From Serilophus lunatus (lineage: Eukaryota > Chordata > Aves > Passeriformes > Eurylaimidae), in the NCBI GenBank assembly GCA_013399895.1, contig VXBA01001335.1, positions 682,001-746,000 of the forward strand: DNA of 64,000 bases, read 5' to 3'. Within the stretch, counting starts at the first letter, position 1. Every line of letters starts with the position of its first letter. The notes under the pieces are model-generated. The model was not told the origin of the DNA. It worked only from the letters and a program-made list of their open reading frames with translations, and did no database searches. The translations under genes and the position numbers were made by a program. Positions 26,301 through 41,300 of this stretch are shown one piece after another.

Positions 26301-29300
26301 TATAATACATTCTGCTTGCCTGTTGGACCTGTCCCAGGGAAGGAAGGGCACGATTCCAGTGCTCTGTCTCACTCTCCTTGGTACTACTCAACCTACTTAC
26401 CTCTTTCAGGAGGTCTATCACTGAGCAGAGGAATTCTAACTCTGCTCACCTCCCGCAGGGGTGCCCACTGCTGCCCTTTGATACTGGTTCAAGAGTGGGG
26501 CACATCCTTCAGCTGGCACCAGAGTGGCAGAGTGTTTCCACTGGAGATCACTCTGGGCAGCTGCCTCAGTCATGGTGAGTGCAGAGTTTAGAGAGGCCAT
26601 GGCTCTCTTTTGGCCAGGATAATGACACCGATGAAACTAGGGCGCGCTTCCAAATCAATTGCCCTTATAGGCAGTCCTTATGGGGGACTTCAACTTGCCA
26701 TAAACTAGCTGGGAGCATCACACAGCTGGTACAATCTGGGCCAGATGATTCCTAAAAAGCCTAGCTGGCAACTTTATGGAACAGGTCCTAAGGGAGCTAA
26801 CTTTGAAAGATGCCCTCCTTGATCTGTTGCTTGTCAACAGCGTGGATGTTGTGAGCAAAGTGGAGATTAGTGGCTGTCTTGCCACAGTGACCATGATGTG
26901 ATAGAGTTAAAAATCTTTGTTGACAAGAGGAAAATGCCAGAAAAGCTCTGGACATGAGGAGAGCAGACTTCAGGCTGCGCAGGGAATTAGTAAGAAATAT
27001 CCCCTGGAAAAATGGTTTTGCAGGTGCTGATGTCCATCAGTGCTGGTAACTTTTATAACATCACCTCCTAAGGGAACAAGAGCAGGCAATTCCCAAATCG
27101 GGAAGTCAAGCAGGCAAGGCAGAAGGGCAACTAAGCTACGAAGGGATCTTCTTTTGGAAATAATAAGGCAAAAATAGAAAGTGTATGTCCACTGGAAGCA
27201 ACAAAGGTGGTGAAGGGGCTTTGAGGGGAAGCCATATGAGGAGTGGATGAGACCATTTGGTCTGTTCAGCCTGGAGAAGAGGAGACTGAGAGGTGATCTC
27301 ATTGTAGTCTACAACTTCCTCATGAGAGGAAGAGGAGGGGCAGTTACTGAGCTCTTCTCTCTGGTGACCAGTGACAGAACCCAAAGGAATGGCCTGAAGT
27401 TATGTCAGGAGAGGTTGAGGTTGAAAAAGGTTCTTTAACTAGAGCATGGTTGGGCACTGGAACAGGCTCCCCAGGGAAGTGGTCACAGCACCAAGCCTGT
27501 CTGAATTCAAGAAGCCTTTGGATGATACTCTCAGGCACATGGTTTCATTCTCGGGCATGGTCTTGTATGAGGTAAGGGTTGGACTCAATGATCCTTGTGG
27601 GTCCCTTCCAACTTGGTGCATTCTGTGATTATGTTATCCTTATTTGCCTGATCAGAGACAAGTTCCCAAAAGATCTAAGAGCTGAAGATTAGTTCTGAAC
27701 ATCTCCAAGAAACATGAAACCTGTGCAGTTCTGAACATCTCCAAGAAACATGAAACCTGTGCAGTTCTGAACATCTCCAAGAAACATGAAACCTGTGCAA
27801 TGTATTTTCCACCTCAGCCTGAGGAGGTAGATAGGGAGGGAAATGAAGGGTTAATAATTACAAATCACTCCCTTTACCTTAGTACTACTTACAGAATTTG
27901 CATGGGGGCACCAGCCCTTCTTGGTCCCCTAAGGAAAATGGGTAAAAAGAACTGTAAAATACTTGATACTAAAAGGAGAACAAGCAATGGGGCATACGAC
28001 TCAAGTTTTGTAGTTATGACAATTAGCTGAATGGTTGTCTGGTAAATGTCTAATGTCAAATGAATGAAAAAAAATCAGATGAGGGAGCAAAAACTTACTT
28101 AATTCTCATTTTGGCCATCAATATCTACTTTTCTTCTGTGCAATAGCCCAGGATGTCCCACTGCTGGGCTACTCAGTAGGAGTAGGCAGTTAGGATATGA
28201 TCACCAAAATCAGCTGATAAAGATCGATATGTCTTTTAACTGAGCAGGGACCATCTCTTAGTCTAATTCTCTGGAGCTGCAGATGATTAAAAGGGAAATG
28301 TAGATAAACTCCTCTGTTTTGCTTTTGGCTGGTACAAGGCAGTTGTACAAACAGAATTCTGTTTAACAAACAGAATTATTTCTCCACTGACTGGATTAGG
28401 CAGCCATCTCTGGTGTCCAAAACAGTGCTTGAAGAACAAATGACTGGTTTTAACAATTTCAATGTCTAACACAAAATAAATTTTCTGAGTCCAGACCAGG
28501 ATTCTTACCATTCTATAAAACAGATTAAACCTAGTAAATCAGTAGTGTTTAGACAAGTAGAATCATAGTCTGCTGCTTTTTTTTTTTTTTATCACCACTT
28601 TACGAAGGTATTTTTTTAACACTTGGACTTTAAAAGTCCACTTGATTTAAAACCCTTTTAAAAGACTGTAGTCCTTATTCAAAAGCCAGTAGGCAGAGTG
28701 AAAAGGCTGCCACTTAATTCAATATTAATTAGGTTTTACATTTTTAGGACTTTCAGAGTAAAAAAGCTGAAAGGTATGCCTGCCAATATAAACTTAATCT
28801 GTTTTTTTAAAGTTGATATTAATTTTCTACAATCTGAAAGCCTATAAAGTTACAAAGCTTTAAAACATGTATTTTAGAATCTGTTATCTGGTATCTTCAA
28901 TTGAGTACAACGTTCTGATGAATGTGCTTCTTAACTTCTCTCAGATGCACTTCATTAAAATATTTATATATAGCATAACCGTCTTATTTTGGTGGATTTT
29001 TTCCCCCTGTATGCTTCTCTAGAATCACTTTTCTGCTATCCTCACACTCTACAAAACATTTGTTGCCTTATTTTGTAAAATGTGAATCACTTTAAACCAT
29101 TTCATTTGTATTACTAGAATTTAAATGTTGGAGAGAAGAGCAAAATTGAGGTAAACAGCTATTTGATGTCTGTCTTTTCACAGTAGCACAATAGCTAATT
29201 CCTTGGGCCTCTGACCTTTTAGCGTCCTGTAACAGAGTACTTCCATTAATCTGTTGCTTATCTGTCACCTACCACATTTGATATTTCCAGTCTCTGCTTT

Positions 29301-32300
29301 CAATTATCAGTCATTAGAGGCAGCATTGAGTAATTTCAGAAGAAAATGCCTGGAACCTTTGACCTGTTTTGGTCAGATAACCACAAGTGTTCACTGTAGA
29401 TAAACTATCATTTCATTATATTCAAGATGTAAATGAGTGTCGTTTGTAGTGTATCATCTTACTGTAACCTTTATCACCTTGAAGTGATTAAAAGTGACTG
29501 GTTTACTTAGTACTTATACAAAGAATTTCGAGTCAAAGAGTGAAATTCAATGGGATTAGTGTAAATAGCCTGTTATAGTTACACATGTTTGCAAGACCTT
29601 CCATTTTGCCTTGGCATGTGTATTTAGTAGTTAAACAGTGGTATTAAGTTGATCATGAGGCTTCACTATTTATGAATCCAGTTGGAATCCTGGGATCTTA
29701 TATTGTAAAATTAGCTTATTACAACATATCTTTGGCTTGCTACTGGTTTGCCAAAGCAACTTTCATTTTTCACTACAAGTCACAGCCACACACCAACATC
29801 TTCAGGACAAAAAAAGCCCATATCAGTGGGGAGCTAATCACTAATGAAAGGACACATCTAATAGTCCCTTGTGCACTATGACCTAAACTCATTGCTGGCA
29901 GTTTTTACACTTTTTTAAGCTCAGTTATCATAACTGGACATTTATATTGGAATTGGTAAAATATGGATTACTTTTTATACTGCCCATCCATATATGTACT
30001 TCGCATGTTTTTAATTGTTTTGGGGTTTTTTTCTCTCCATAAAATACATACTTTTGTTAATGAAAACCAGTGCATGATATTTTCTTCCGGTCTAAAAGAA
30101 GATCCCTTTTCCAAAATACCTTTTTTGTGTAAATTTGACTTTATTCTTCTTAGAGCTGGACTTAGTGTTAATACAATATGAATGTTTCATCAGTTTGCCA
30201 CATGAGTGGAAAATATCATTCTTTCCCATGTTACACACAGGTGTTTGTGATATTCCCCTGAGTCATGATTTGTCTGATGTAACCCTAGTGCTGCTTATAT
30301 TAGTTTCAGGTGGTATAAAAATACCATTTTTAAAAGTTGATGCTAAAAATCCTGAGCAATAAAAGCAAATGAAGAATTTAGTTTTAATAAGCATTGACCC
30401 TAATATTCTATTTATTTTTACTTAGAGAAATTGTATTCCTCCAATAATTAAAAAAATACTGATTTTCTGATCAACTGATTTTTAGAGGCTGTAATCGATC
30501 CCACAGAGATTCATTTTGGCAGATGAACTGAGCAGGGCTTGGATGACAGGAACACACTCTGGAAGGACTGAATACTTAAAGGTCTTAACCTGTATTTTTT
30601 TGGCTGCCAGGGTTGAAAAGCTCTCGCCTGTGAAACAAAAATTTTTGAGACATGGTGCCTCCCAACACTTCTTGCCATTTCAGCAGGAAAAAGGATCTTA
30701 GAGGTTCCCTATTGTGCATTCACAGCCTTCCCTGAAAAACATTTATTAGATGCAGAAGGTATCAAGATTTGTGTCTAATTTTCAGTATTAAAAGACTCGA
30801 TATTGTTAAATAACATTTTTCTTTTTTAACTTGGCTATCATTCTAGGCATTAGTCACTACTGCTACATCACCATCACTGCTGTTTTGCAATTTATTATGT
30901 AATACAATATTTTAATTTGTCTACATTTGTAAAAAAATTTTTTTGCTTTGTATGTTGGCCAACAGAAATTTGCATTTAGGGTTTCTGGCTTCATTGCAGA
31001 GAGTGGGACGTCCTTGGACTTGGGATGTTTCTTGATGTTCAGTGCCTATTTCCTATAATTCTTAATTTCTTCAGGCTGTTTCTAACCTGAAGTCCTAGCC
31101 TGCCTGTAAATGCTCTTTTGACCCAAGGAAATTTTGAACTTATGTTCCTTTCAGATGATGGTGCTGTGTCTTCTTTGGGTATACAAGGAAACACAGATAA
31201 GTACTATCTGTGTGAGTTGTAATAATTAATTTCAGGCCCACCAAGAATTGGCTATCAGTATTCTTTCTGCAGTCATAAGTGGTCCTGAGAGAACCCCAAC
31301 AATGCTATCGAACAGTATTGTAAAGGTTTCTGTCCAAACTATAGCATATAGGGGAAAACTGATGTTTACAAACTAATGTTACTGATTGGGAAGTACTTGG
31401 TAGAAACAAGACAAAAGGAAATCTCAAATACGAATAAAAATTAATCAGGCCAGTAGTGGCATTTAAACTTTCACTGTGGCACTATCTATGTGGCACTAGA
31501 CACTTTTAGTCAGTGTCTAATTCTTCGATGTTTACTCCTAGTGAGTAGTGCTTAGTCACCCAAGCATACTGGTAAATACTTTTTCAATAAATACTATCCA
31601 GAGCGTTGCTACGTTAAGTCTGTCCTTAACACAGTGCACATTTGAAGGTTATTGACGTATCTGTTCCATGTCAGTTTTGAAATGCTCAGTTATAACCTCT
31701 GAAACTTGCAGCAGACTCTGCACTAGAAAAAAGCCCTCCCCAGCTCAGTGCTTTTGCATATGCTAATCTCTGCCAAGTTCTCCCCGAAATGAAAGGCTTT
31801 ACATGGACATGAAAAAAAAAAAAGCAAACAACTCCCAAACCTCAAGTCAGATCTCTGTATATATCTCACAGTTTAGAACCAGTCAGTGGAGCTGCTAAAT
31901 AGACTGTATCCTGTTTCTCTTCAGCAGCAGCCCATTCATCTTCGGGTATAGAGCAGCCAGTTTACATGCTTCTGCCTCTTTGCTGTTTTACTTTTGCTAC
32001 ATAGTATTCAATGGCAAACCCATGTAAGCTAAATATGCTCGAGAGCCAAGTAAACCTCACAGTTAGCAGACAATTTTCCTTTTGTCAGCCAGGAGAAAGC
32101 TCATTTTCACTGAAGATAAAGTGTTCTTATCCCCTATATATATTTTTTTTTGGTGGTTTTTAAGGCAACACAGATTTGTACATTAAAAAAAAAAAAGCTA
32201 GTGAAAACAGGGAGTGTTTACAATTTTTGAAAGGGTGAAAGGGAAGTACACTAGAAAGGAGTAGCTACACAACCACAGGTGACTTAATTACTGCTCTGAA

Positions 32301-35300
32301 AATAATATTAAATACTTTTTTTTCAGTGTTCTCAATTTAATATGTCTGTAACTGTACTCTTACATGGCAAACCCCAAATTTTTTTTTAATGTGTTTCTAT
32401 TTTGTAAGACAACATATACATTATAATAATACAGATATGCAGGTTTATGAATGAATTGTTATATGTATATACATGCAAACATATAAAAAACTGCTTGGGA
32501 GCATATAAGCGTAAATATACATAAATATTGTAAGAATTTACCCGTGAATTATACATGTAGCATTTAGTATGCCAAATGCTGTCTTTTTTAGAACTGACAT
32601 TGTTCCTTCCTCAGATCCAAGGATTAAAATGAAATAAAAAAGTAGGGGTTACAGGAGGGAGCATTTAGTAAAGCTGGGTGCAGCCATAAATGTTTAGCTG
32701 GTTATCTAAACCGAACCCCAACTCTGAGTTCTAGGTTTTGTCCACCATCAGTAAAATGACACACTCAATCCACAAGGCAGGTAGAGAACTTCTCCAGAAG
32801 AGAGAAATTCTGTCTTGTGATAGACCACAGCTTCTTCATAGGTCAGTGATATGTTGTACTCTGTGGCAGTGGAAACCGTGGATCATTTTCCTTTCCACAT
32901 CCTTAAAATCTGAAGTATTAATCCCCTAAGGCAGTACTGTGGCCTGTAGTTTCCATTGCCACATCAAAATATATATTCCATTGCAAAAGTTGCTCCTAAC
33001 TCAGAGGCAGAACTGCAGCAGATAGTGAAATTAGATTCAAACCAGTTATAAAACTGATTAATTGAAAATCTTCTATTTACCCTGTCTTAAAAATCTTTAG
33101 AATCCTGAACTAGGCAATAATGAGGTTTACTTTTTAATTTTAAATTCTGGCAGTGTCAGAAACAGGGGGACCTGCATCTGACACTGGCAAGATGACATGT
33201 ATGCCATTAGAGTACAATTTGTGTTAATATATATGACAACTATTTCTTAAGTATATAGTTGTTGCAGTGCACTTTAGTGCCACTTTAGAATTTATCACGT
33301 TGAGTGGAAATGAACAGCATTCCTCTATCTGCCTGGCTATTATTGGCAGTTAGTGTTTTCCAAAGTCATCTATAGCTTTGACCTTGCTACTGCTGTGCTT
33401 ATGACTACACTGAAGTCCTAAATCCTTTCACAGTTTTTAGGTTGTCCATATTTCTAGTTACTTTACAGCGTGCCTCTTTTCAGGTGTTTTTTTTTTTTTT
33501 CATATTCTTTCCACTCCAGCTTCTGGAATTTATATAAAAGCCACTAAGTTTTTTTTTTCTTTTGAACTGAAGACACTGTGCTGATGGAATTTCCTTTAAC
33601 TGGAAGTATGTCTGGGTTTGTGGTTTTATTATTTGCACAGTTTTATATTGTCATGTTTGTTTACTCCCAAGCAGAGGGAACGCTCCATTAGTCATGGGAA
33701 ATGGGCATTTGTTTCACATCTTTAATTTACATTGAACTCTTTTTCTCACAGTTGAAAGGGACAAGGACTTCTCCCACCAGCGAAGGCACTACAAAGAGTT
33801 TCGTTTTGACCTTACTCAGATCCCGCATGGAGAGGCAGTGACAGCAGCCGAATTCCGGATATACAAAGATCGAAGCAACAGCCGCTTTGAAAATGAAACA
33901 ATTCAGATTAGCATATATCAGATCATCAAGGAGTATCCAAACAGGTACCCTCTTGGCATGAATGCATCACATGTTGGATACCATCTCATGTGTCTGTCCA
34001 TGACCTGCCCATGCACAGAAGGGGTGAGGGTTCTTTGCTTTGACAAGGAAACATGGGTGTCTGACAGGGCTCTGCAATCCCAAACACGGTACTGCTATGC
34101 TTTTAGGCAAGGAGTGGCCAGGGTTCAGGGTTTCCAAGATGCAGGCTAAGAATTATGCAATAGTCTTGGGCATTTTTCTGTGGCAGCATGGCTACTGAAG
34201 TGTGCATGTATTTAATTCCCTTGGAGTTGCTGAAATTCCAGTCTTTGGAATTGAAGTTTTTTATTTGCTCTAAGGAAGCATGTAAAGCATAGCCCATGGC
34301 AGGCTAACTTTCTTATGCAGCCTTATCAATGTACTCCTACATGGACCTTTTCTCATGACAAAAGTAAATATAGTCCAACAGGCCAAATCTTTGCTCATGA
34401 TTTGGTGGCAGCTAGCCACTAATTTAAGTAAACCCCAAGGGTTCTTCCCACATTAGGGAATCCTCAAGTGGCATTAAGATACAAAAGCAGCTTTCTGGAA
34501 TGAGGTGAGAGGTAAAAGAGCGTTACTGGGATGGCCTATTACATAATAACCATGACCTAATATGATCAAAAACTGTTGTGGGTTTCAAGGAACATACAGA
34601 GGGTTTATTCCACCTTTACCTCCTTAAGTGACCCATGAGATGTGGAACTTCTCAGACATTATGGCCTCAGCCTCTTTGCTGAAATTCTTGACCATGGTAG
34701 CATTTCTCCTGTAGAAAATTGGTTGTTTAGGACCAGACACTAAACTTAAACAGCCTCCATAAAGTTAAAGCCAATCAGCTGTATTCTGGCTGAATATGTT
34801 CAGTGTTGCTTTACAGGCTACCTACAACAGAATGCCTTACTCTTTTATTATGTGTTGTGGGCTATTTTGAAATATAAATATTTCTTAAATCAGAGCCAAA
34901 ATTTGCAGCTGTTTTTCATTTTAAACGTGACTATTTTTTAATTTTCATAGAATAAAAGAGAATTTTAAAATTAAAAATGTCATGAAACATGATGAGAATT
35001 TTGAATGAATGACATCAGCTAACAGGGGAACCCTGATCCCAGAACTCTCACTGCCTTCTCAGGGATCAAGTTCTCACCCTATGTTTGGATCAACTGTGAA
35101 AGAAGTTTTTTTTCCTGACAAAGGCTTTGAATTTCTGTAATAAATTGCTGTTATGTGGGCTAAACCATTAGCATTGGTCCAAAGACATTTTCTGTATTCT
35201 ACTGTGCGTTCTCAAGAATCAGTTCTGGTTTTCTGTAGGTATCCCGAACTCATTTTGGTTTCATTTGCAAAGTTCATGGGTAAGATCAATCTGTCTCTTT

Positions 35301-38300
35301 TGAATCTATTACCTTAGCCAGATGAGTATGCTTATAGGAAGTTAGACAAGAAGATCAATGCAGAAGACACTTTGGTGTGAGTTTCTGCTGCAGTACAAAG
35401 TGATAAAGTCACACTGAGGAGAGATCTGCAGGGGAAATTTGTCTTCTATTGGAATTTCTGTTAGTACCGGTAGTAGTGCCTTATTCTGATTTGGCATTGT
35501 ACATCCTGGCTTTTGAGAACATTTTGTATCAGTCTCAGCAAAATTTGGAACAGAAAGAATCTATATGAGTAAACAATTATGTATTCTAGGAGGAGAGAAG
35601 TGTGAAATTGTATCATGGTGATTTTAATGTTTTATATTCCAAAGAATTTTACAGTTTATGAAATCTACAAAGTGATACAAAAATATTTATAAATAAACAT
35701 CTCAAAGACTATAACAGTCAGAATGAAACTTTTCCTCTTGAAGGTTCTGATAAACTGCTCCAGAGAGTACTATTTATGAGCTTGTGGTACATTGTTAGTT
35801 TGTTCAGTGGTAGAATAGCAGGTCAAGCTCTTTTGAACTGTAAGATTTTCTTCATGTTAGCTCCAGAGGGGGAATGTATGTTTTCTCCTTGTGTCATCAT
35901 TAGAATAGTTCTACTAGAATGGAAGTGATAAGAGCCCAGCACAAGATTATCTTTTATCAGAAGAAAGAAAAAAAAAAGTGAGTTGAAAGAAAGCCCATTC
36001 AATTTTTTTAATTTTTTTTAAACAAACTTCCTTTATTGTTTTTGAGATCTTTTGGTCTTATTTTCCTCAGTGTTGAGCAATCACAGTTTCAAGAGCTACA
36101 TATGATCTTTTTTCAGTATCAAGCTTTCTTGGTGCATTCCCTGTGTTTAATCTAGCTAAGACAGTAACTTTCTTAGCTGCCATTGTGATTAAGCACCATA
36201 AGAATGCAATGACAGAAACACAGTAATTTTAAACCCACTTTTAGATAAATCTTATTATTTCTGTCTTTCCTACATAAGCGTATATTCATTCTGTCTGTAA
36301 GGCAACAGTGCAATTTGCAGATCTGTGTAAGCCAAATCTGTCTTTAGTTGAATTGTACAGTTAAAATTTAGAATCAAACATTTTTTCATGTATCTTATTG
36401 TTTTAATTACTATTTATGGAGGAAAATAAATAGGTTTATGTAACTAGAGATTTATATTTAAAAGATTAAATGGTGAAAACAGTTTTTAATAATGCATGCT
36501 GCTTCGTAGAAGCATGCAAAATGAAACTGATGAGAGTTAATCATCTTGGGTTTGGTGTGGTCATTGTAGTAAACTATTCATAACACAGATGTTGTTCTGG
36601 GACCAATTGTGTCAGGAGATATGTGAAAACAAAACAAATAGATGATCCATGTTAAAAATTTAGTCACACAAGTATACTAACTCCCCTGAGCAACACATCT
36701 GAATTACCGGGAGATTTCTTGGGAACCAAATTGAGACTATGCCAGGGGACTGAGGGTAAAAATGTAATAATTACTTTATAAGCAGATATATAATCTCTGC
36801 TTTGATATAGAGACATTTTCTAAACATCAGTACTAATAGGGAACTGTCTGAACTGTCATCTATTCATGTTTTGTCATAGGATACAGCTGCTGTCATATCT
36901 GATTAACAACAGATCTTTTTAGCAACACTATGCCTTTGAATCGTAGTTAAAATTGCAATGTGGTTTTGACATATTTTGTCTTTTACACTGTAAGATTTAT
37001 AAAAGTTGATCTTCCTGAGACATTCTAATGCTGAAAGATTAATTCTTTATACACAGCCTCAATTTTCCAGAGCAGTATTTTTTAAATGCTGAATCTCATT
37101 TCAGAAAGGCCTCATGGGAAAAATACCTATATTACAGTTAACAATTACTTGTTTGCTACAGCACATGCTGTACTTTGTCATGATGAGGAAATGTCAATGA
37201 ATTATTCATTTGGACTCCAAGATGTTATTGTCAGCAAGGAAATGAAAGACAAAAATACTAATATTTGAATGTCTTAATTCTTTATTTTCTTTAACTTAGG
37301 GATGCAGACTTGTTCCTGTTAGACACAAGAAAGGCTCAAGCTTCTGACGTGGGTTGGTTTGTCTTTGACATTACTGTGACCAGCAATCACTGGGTGATTA
37401 ATCCACAGAACAATCTGGGTTTACAACTCTGCGTTGAAACTGGGGATGGTAAGACTGAAACTGTAGATCACAGCACCCTATATATTATTGCCATGTCTTG
37501 CTAGGAATCTTTTCTGGATGGGTGTTTTTTGACTTGACTGGGTGACAATTCACTGAGTTTACAAGCAAAGAACAAAAGCCTTATCCTGCTGTAACTACTG
37601 TCTGCAAACTTTCTATTATTCTTAATTCTTTAGAATATGGCAAGTATAAAGCTTTTGAATCATGTAAAATAATGAGGCTTGGGATAAAAGCTCCTGTATA
37701 TAGAATGCATTTTAATGTTCTTCCACTGATGATTACACTCAGGAAACTCAGGCGGATTTGCAGACTTTTTGTTTTGGAAAGTTTCTAAAGAAATTTCTAG
37801 GCTGAAGAATGGAGAAATAAACTCAGGATAATTCTAAAGATATTTACAGCTGCTGATACTGATGTTGGAGAAAGGTTAACAATAGGGTAATGTGGGATTT
37901 TGTTTTTTGTAGTTTGAAAAACTAATTTTATTTTTTTTAATCTGGAAATGGGTTAAAAATTTGAAATCTTGAAAATTTTAAATTGCTAAAAATTAGAAAA
38001 ACCACTATCAAAACTGAGGTCAGAGCTATGAGGTTTTTAATACAAAATTACAAAATTATTCACAGTTATGCTCTTCATTAAAATTGAAAATGCATCTCAA
38101 TGCAAAATAATATTTTTAGAAGAAATGTTCTTTACTTAAACTTCTTTAGAAACTAATAAAAAGAGACTTATATTCTGTTTTTTCTGTGATGGTTCACTTA
38201 ATCCATACTACTTTACAAGCAAACGTTCAGATTTAGCTCTTTCTTGTCAAAAAGTTCTTTATGTCAGAGGTCAAGGCATCTATGATACCAGCTAATCTAA

Positions 38301-41300
38301 ACCTTAGCTGACATAAGAAGAAACCCTGATGTAAGGATTAATATTGTTTTTTTTTCTTTTTTCTTTGTTCTGGCTTCATTTTCTCTCTCTCTTTTTTTTT
38401 TTTTTTGAATCTCAATTCTCCCTCAGGCTCAGCTGGGCTGTGAACAAAGCATCTCACTTTTCCAGCAAGTGCCCTGGCTGCAGTTATCCTTTAGGCATGA
38501 TGTTTAAAAAGAAAGTTGACAGTCCTGCACCAGAGCAGATGACCATTTTATCTAATATTACCTATATGGTTGGAGTGCAATCAGTGGAAAACGGAGGCAG
38601 CAATACAAAGTAGACCACACTGATGCTGCTTTCAGCCAGCCTTCATAGGCACCACACCTGGGCTTGGGCTACATGGGGATCTTTTAAGCAGCCTGGTTTT
38701 GTGAGGCCATTTTAAAACCCTTAAAATTCTGGGGAGATGACACCTCTATCAGGTACCCAAATTAGGTGAACTGGCTTCTGGCCAGCTTTTCTCCGTCCTT
38801 GATTTCCCTGCCCCCCATGCCCCAAAGAGATTCAATGCAGAAACTGTTGAAAACTAAGTATCTATGAAAGGCATTCATAAAGAAACCCTGGAACCAGCAA
38901 TTTGTTGGTTCTAGACTCAAAATTATACTCATTCAGTAATTAGCAGGAAAATTTGTATAGGTAAAAGGAAACTTTTAGGTTAATAAACTGAAGAAATTGG
39001 AAAGGAATAGTTCATGTAAGTATTTCCCCCGTCCTACTCCCAAGATGAGAAAGGTGATTAATAATTTTCTATTTTAAATTCTGAAGCCACAAGGAGCTTT
39101 ACCTTTTACACCTTACTTACCTGACTTTCTCAACACAGCTGCTTGACTAAGGAGGGAATTCCCCGTTTCCCTCACTTTCTGTTTCCTTTCCAGTTTATTC
39201 ATGCAAGTGCCTTTCTAGGGACTAAAGTTTTCAAAACTATAGGGAAGGCCTGTGCTGCACCACTTCAGCGTAGCATAAGGAAAATCATCCTTTCATGCTC
39301 TTACAAGTTTGCTCTCAGAGCTTTGATTATTTTTATTGGGTTGCTGTTACTTCTGGAAGCTATTAGAAACACCAGCAGTTGAATGACACGTTTGTGTACA
39401 GATGGAACATGAATTTTTATATATGACTCAGTATGTAGCGGACTTGGTTTGTGACCCAGAGAACCCCACCCACCTTCCCTCCAACCAGTTCTCTATGAAA
39501 GCTCAGAGACTGGTTCAAATCAACCAAAAAGCCTCCCCTTGCCTCAAGTGAACTGCTTGGTCTGAAACACGTTTCTTCATGCCTCCAGCTGTCAGTTGAG
39601 TTTACAGGAGGTAGAGGAGTTCCGGAGAGATATTTTGCTGATTATTTATGACAAGACCTGATCCATTAACCTTTCTATTGCAACAGACCATTAAACTAAA
39701 TGGGATTCTGTTAAGTAAGAAGATCCCTGTTTGAGGTATTCAGGTGCTACACTGGGGCTCTGGATAATCAAGCCTGTAAATACATACTAAATTTTTAGAT
39801 TTATTCATAAAGCACCTGTAAATAGAGTGCCAAGAGCTGCTGAGACTTCAAGGTGCTTCTATATTGTTATCATTACCATTAAAAGTAATCTTTCTTATCT
39901 TTCAGAGACTTTTTAGGCAATTACTTGTGTAGATACATTTCTCTGGATCCCCGAAGATGGCACATAAATAATAGTAATGTCTACGTAAGAAATAAAAAAA
40001 GAAATTGTAACTTTTTAATACAACAGTGTGAAAAAACAACTTTGGAAGAATGACTGGTAGTTGTAACTCACACTTTTCTCCCTTTGAAAATCCTGAAGAA
40101 GTACAAAAAGCCGCATGGCACTGGAATGTGTTTTCTTTTTTTCTGTAAGACAGTATTTGGTATCATACATTTCATTTTAGCATGAAATGTAGACTTTTTC
40201 TCTTAACAGGATGTTTTATTTTAGCAGTAAGAATAAAGGTTTGCATGACACATATGGAAGCTGTCAACATATAATGCACTGTTTCCCTCTGGCTGTGGTA
40301 AATTAAGGTTTTTTTGATTCTCTTTTTTAATGTCTCCTCAACATTCAAGCATCCCCCTTTGGCTGATTCCTTTCTTTTGACACTGAAACTCTCTGTGGTG
40401 TTTAAAATGATAGGTGATCTTTTACACAATGATGGACGTGTGGGTGCTCGATGAATTGCAGCATAAAATCAATGCAGATGCAGAAACAATTTGAAAAGCT
40501 CCATGCAATGCTTTTCCTGTATATATACCATGTGTCTCTTAAGACTTAAAACATGTTCCAGTGAATCAGCATCTTTATATTAATATTTGGCATTTTTATA
40601 ATTCCAAATACAGAGTTCTCAATACAACATTCTGGATAGTCCTCCTGTCATGTACTTCTGTGCCTTTTGTTACTGTACTGCAGCTCTCAGTTATTTTCCA
40701 TTCACCAGCATGTCAGAGGGGAAGAAACTGGTGGCAACTTTGAAAAACCAAAGCTGATTAAGGTGGTTTCTGTTACCACAGAATCCCACGAAGGATTTTC
40801 TCCTATTTGAGGTGGGCAGGCAGCAGGAATCCACAGCTCCCTGACTGACTTATTTCAAGTGTCTTTTCTTCTCAGAGCAAAGGGAAGCTTGAAAGAAATA
40901 GGTTCCTTGATCCAAGTAAAGCCTGAGAAAGGCCATTTCTCCCTCTAGCATGTATTTGGGTACACTCTGATGTGTGTCCTCTGGAAGGGAATTTGGATCC
41001 TAACCCTATGTGCTGTGTGAAGGATTGATGAGGTGCTTCTCCAGAGATGAGGGGGGAAGAAATTAAAACACATGCTCCCTTTTTTAGCCTCTCTTCCTTT
41101 TAGCCCGTGTCTTCCAAAATCTCTTTCTCTTACTAAGCCTTCAGAGAGGCAGCATGATCACATTCTCAATATTGCATAGAGTGGCTGGTTTGCTTTCAAC
41201 CTGTGGCAGCACCTCAGCTTCTTCATGTACTTGGCTGCATATTTTACATTGGTCTTAGCCCCACTGTTGCCACACTACATGTTATCAGTCTTATCACATA

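Larger units (their letters stand above)
8365..33751 (+). other. BMP5: BMP5 intron 1 (25.4 kb)
   Basis: GT-AG intron, phase 1. It is AT-rich and contains most of the window's repeats: the compound microsatellite at 16657-16750, CR1 fragments at 16241-16292, 20006-20106, 24054-25985 and 26660-27632, and the minisatellite at 27691-27798. Between these, 8365-16240, 16751-20005, 20107-24053 and 27799-33751 hold only short A/T or TA runs and unsupported small ORFs. BMP5 tissue enhancers are known in mammals to lie in introns and flanks, so regulatory elements may be here, but I cannot pick them out from one sequence. Confidence 0.93.

Noticed and set aside
28624..28640. Near-palindrome TGGACTTTAAAAGTCCA
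   Set aside because: Short, AT-centred and expected by chance in a window of this size and composition.
33838..34149. 103-codon frame overlapping exon 2
   Set aside because: It is exon 2 read through its donor at 33945; the added residues match no BMP and exon 3 joins in frame.
38344..38613. 89-codon frame in intron 3 opening with poly-Phe
   Set aside because: Starts in a T-rich run and shows no domain, no family resemblance and no conserved splice context.
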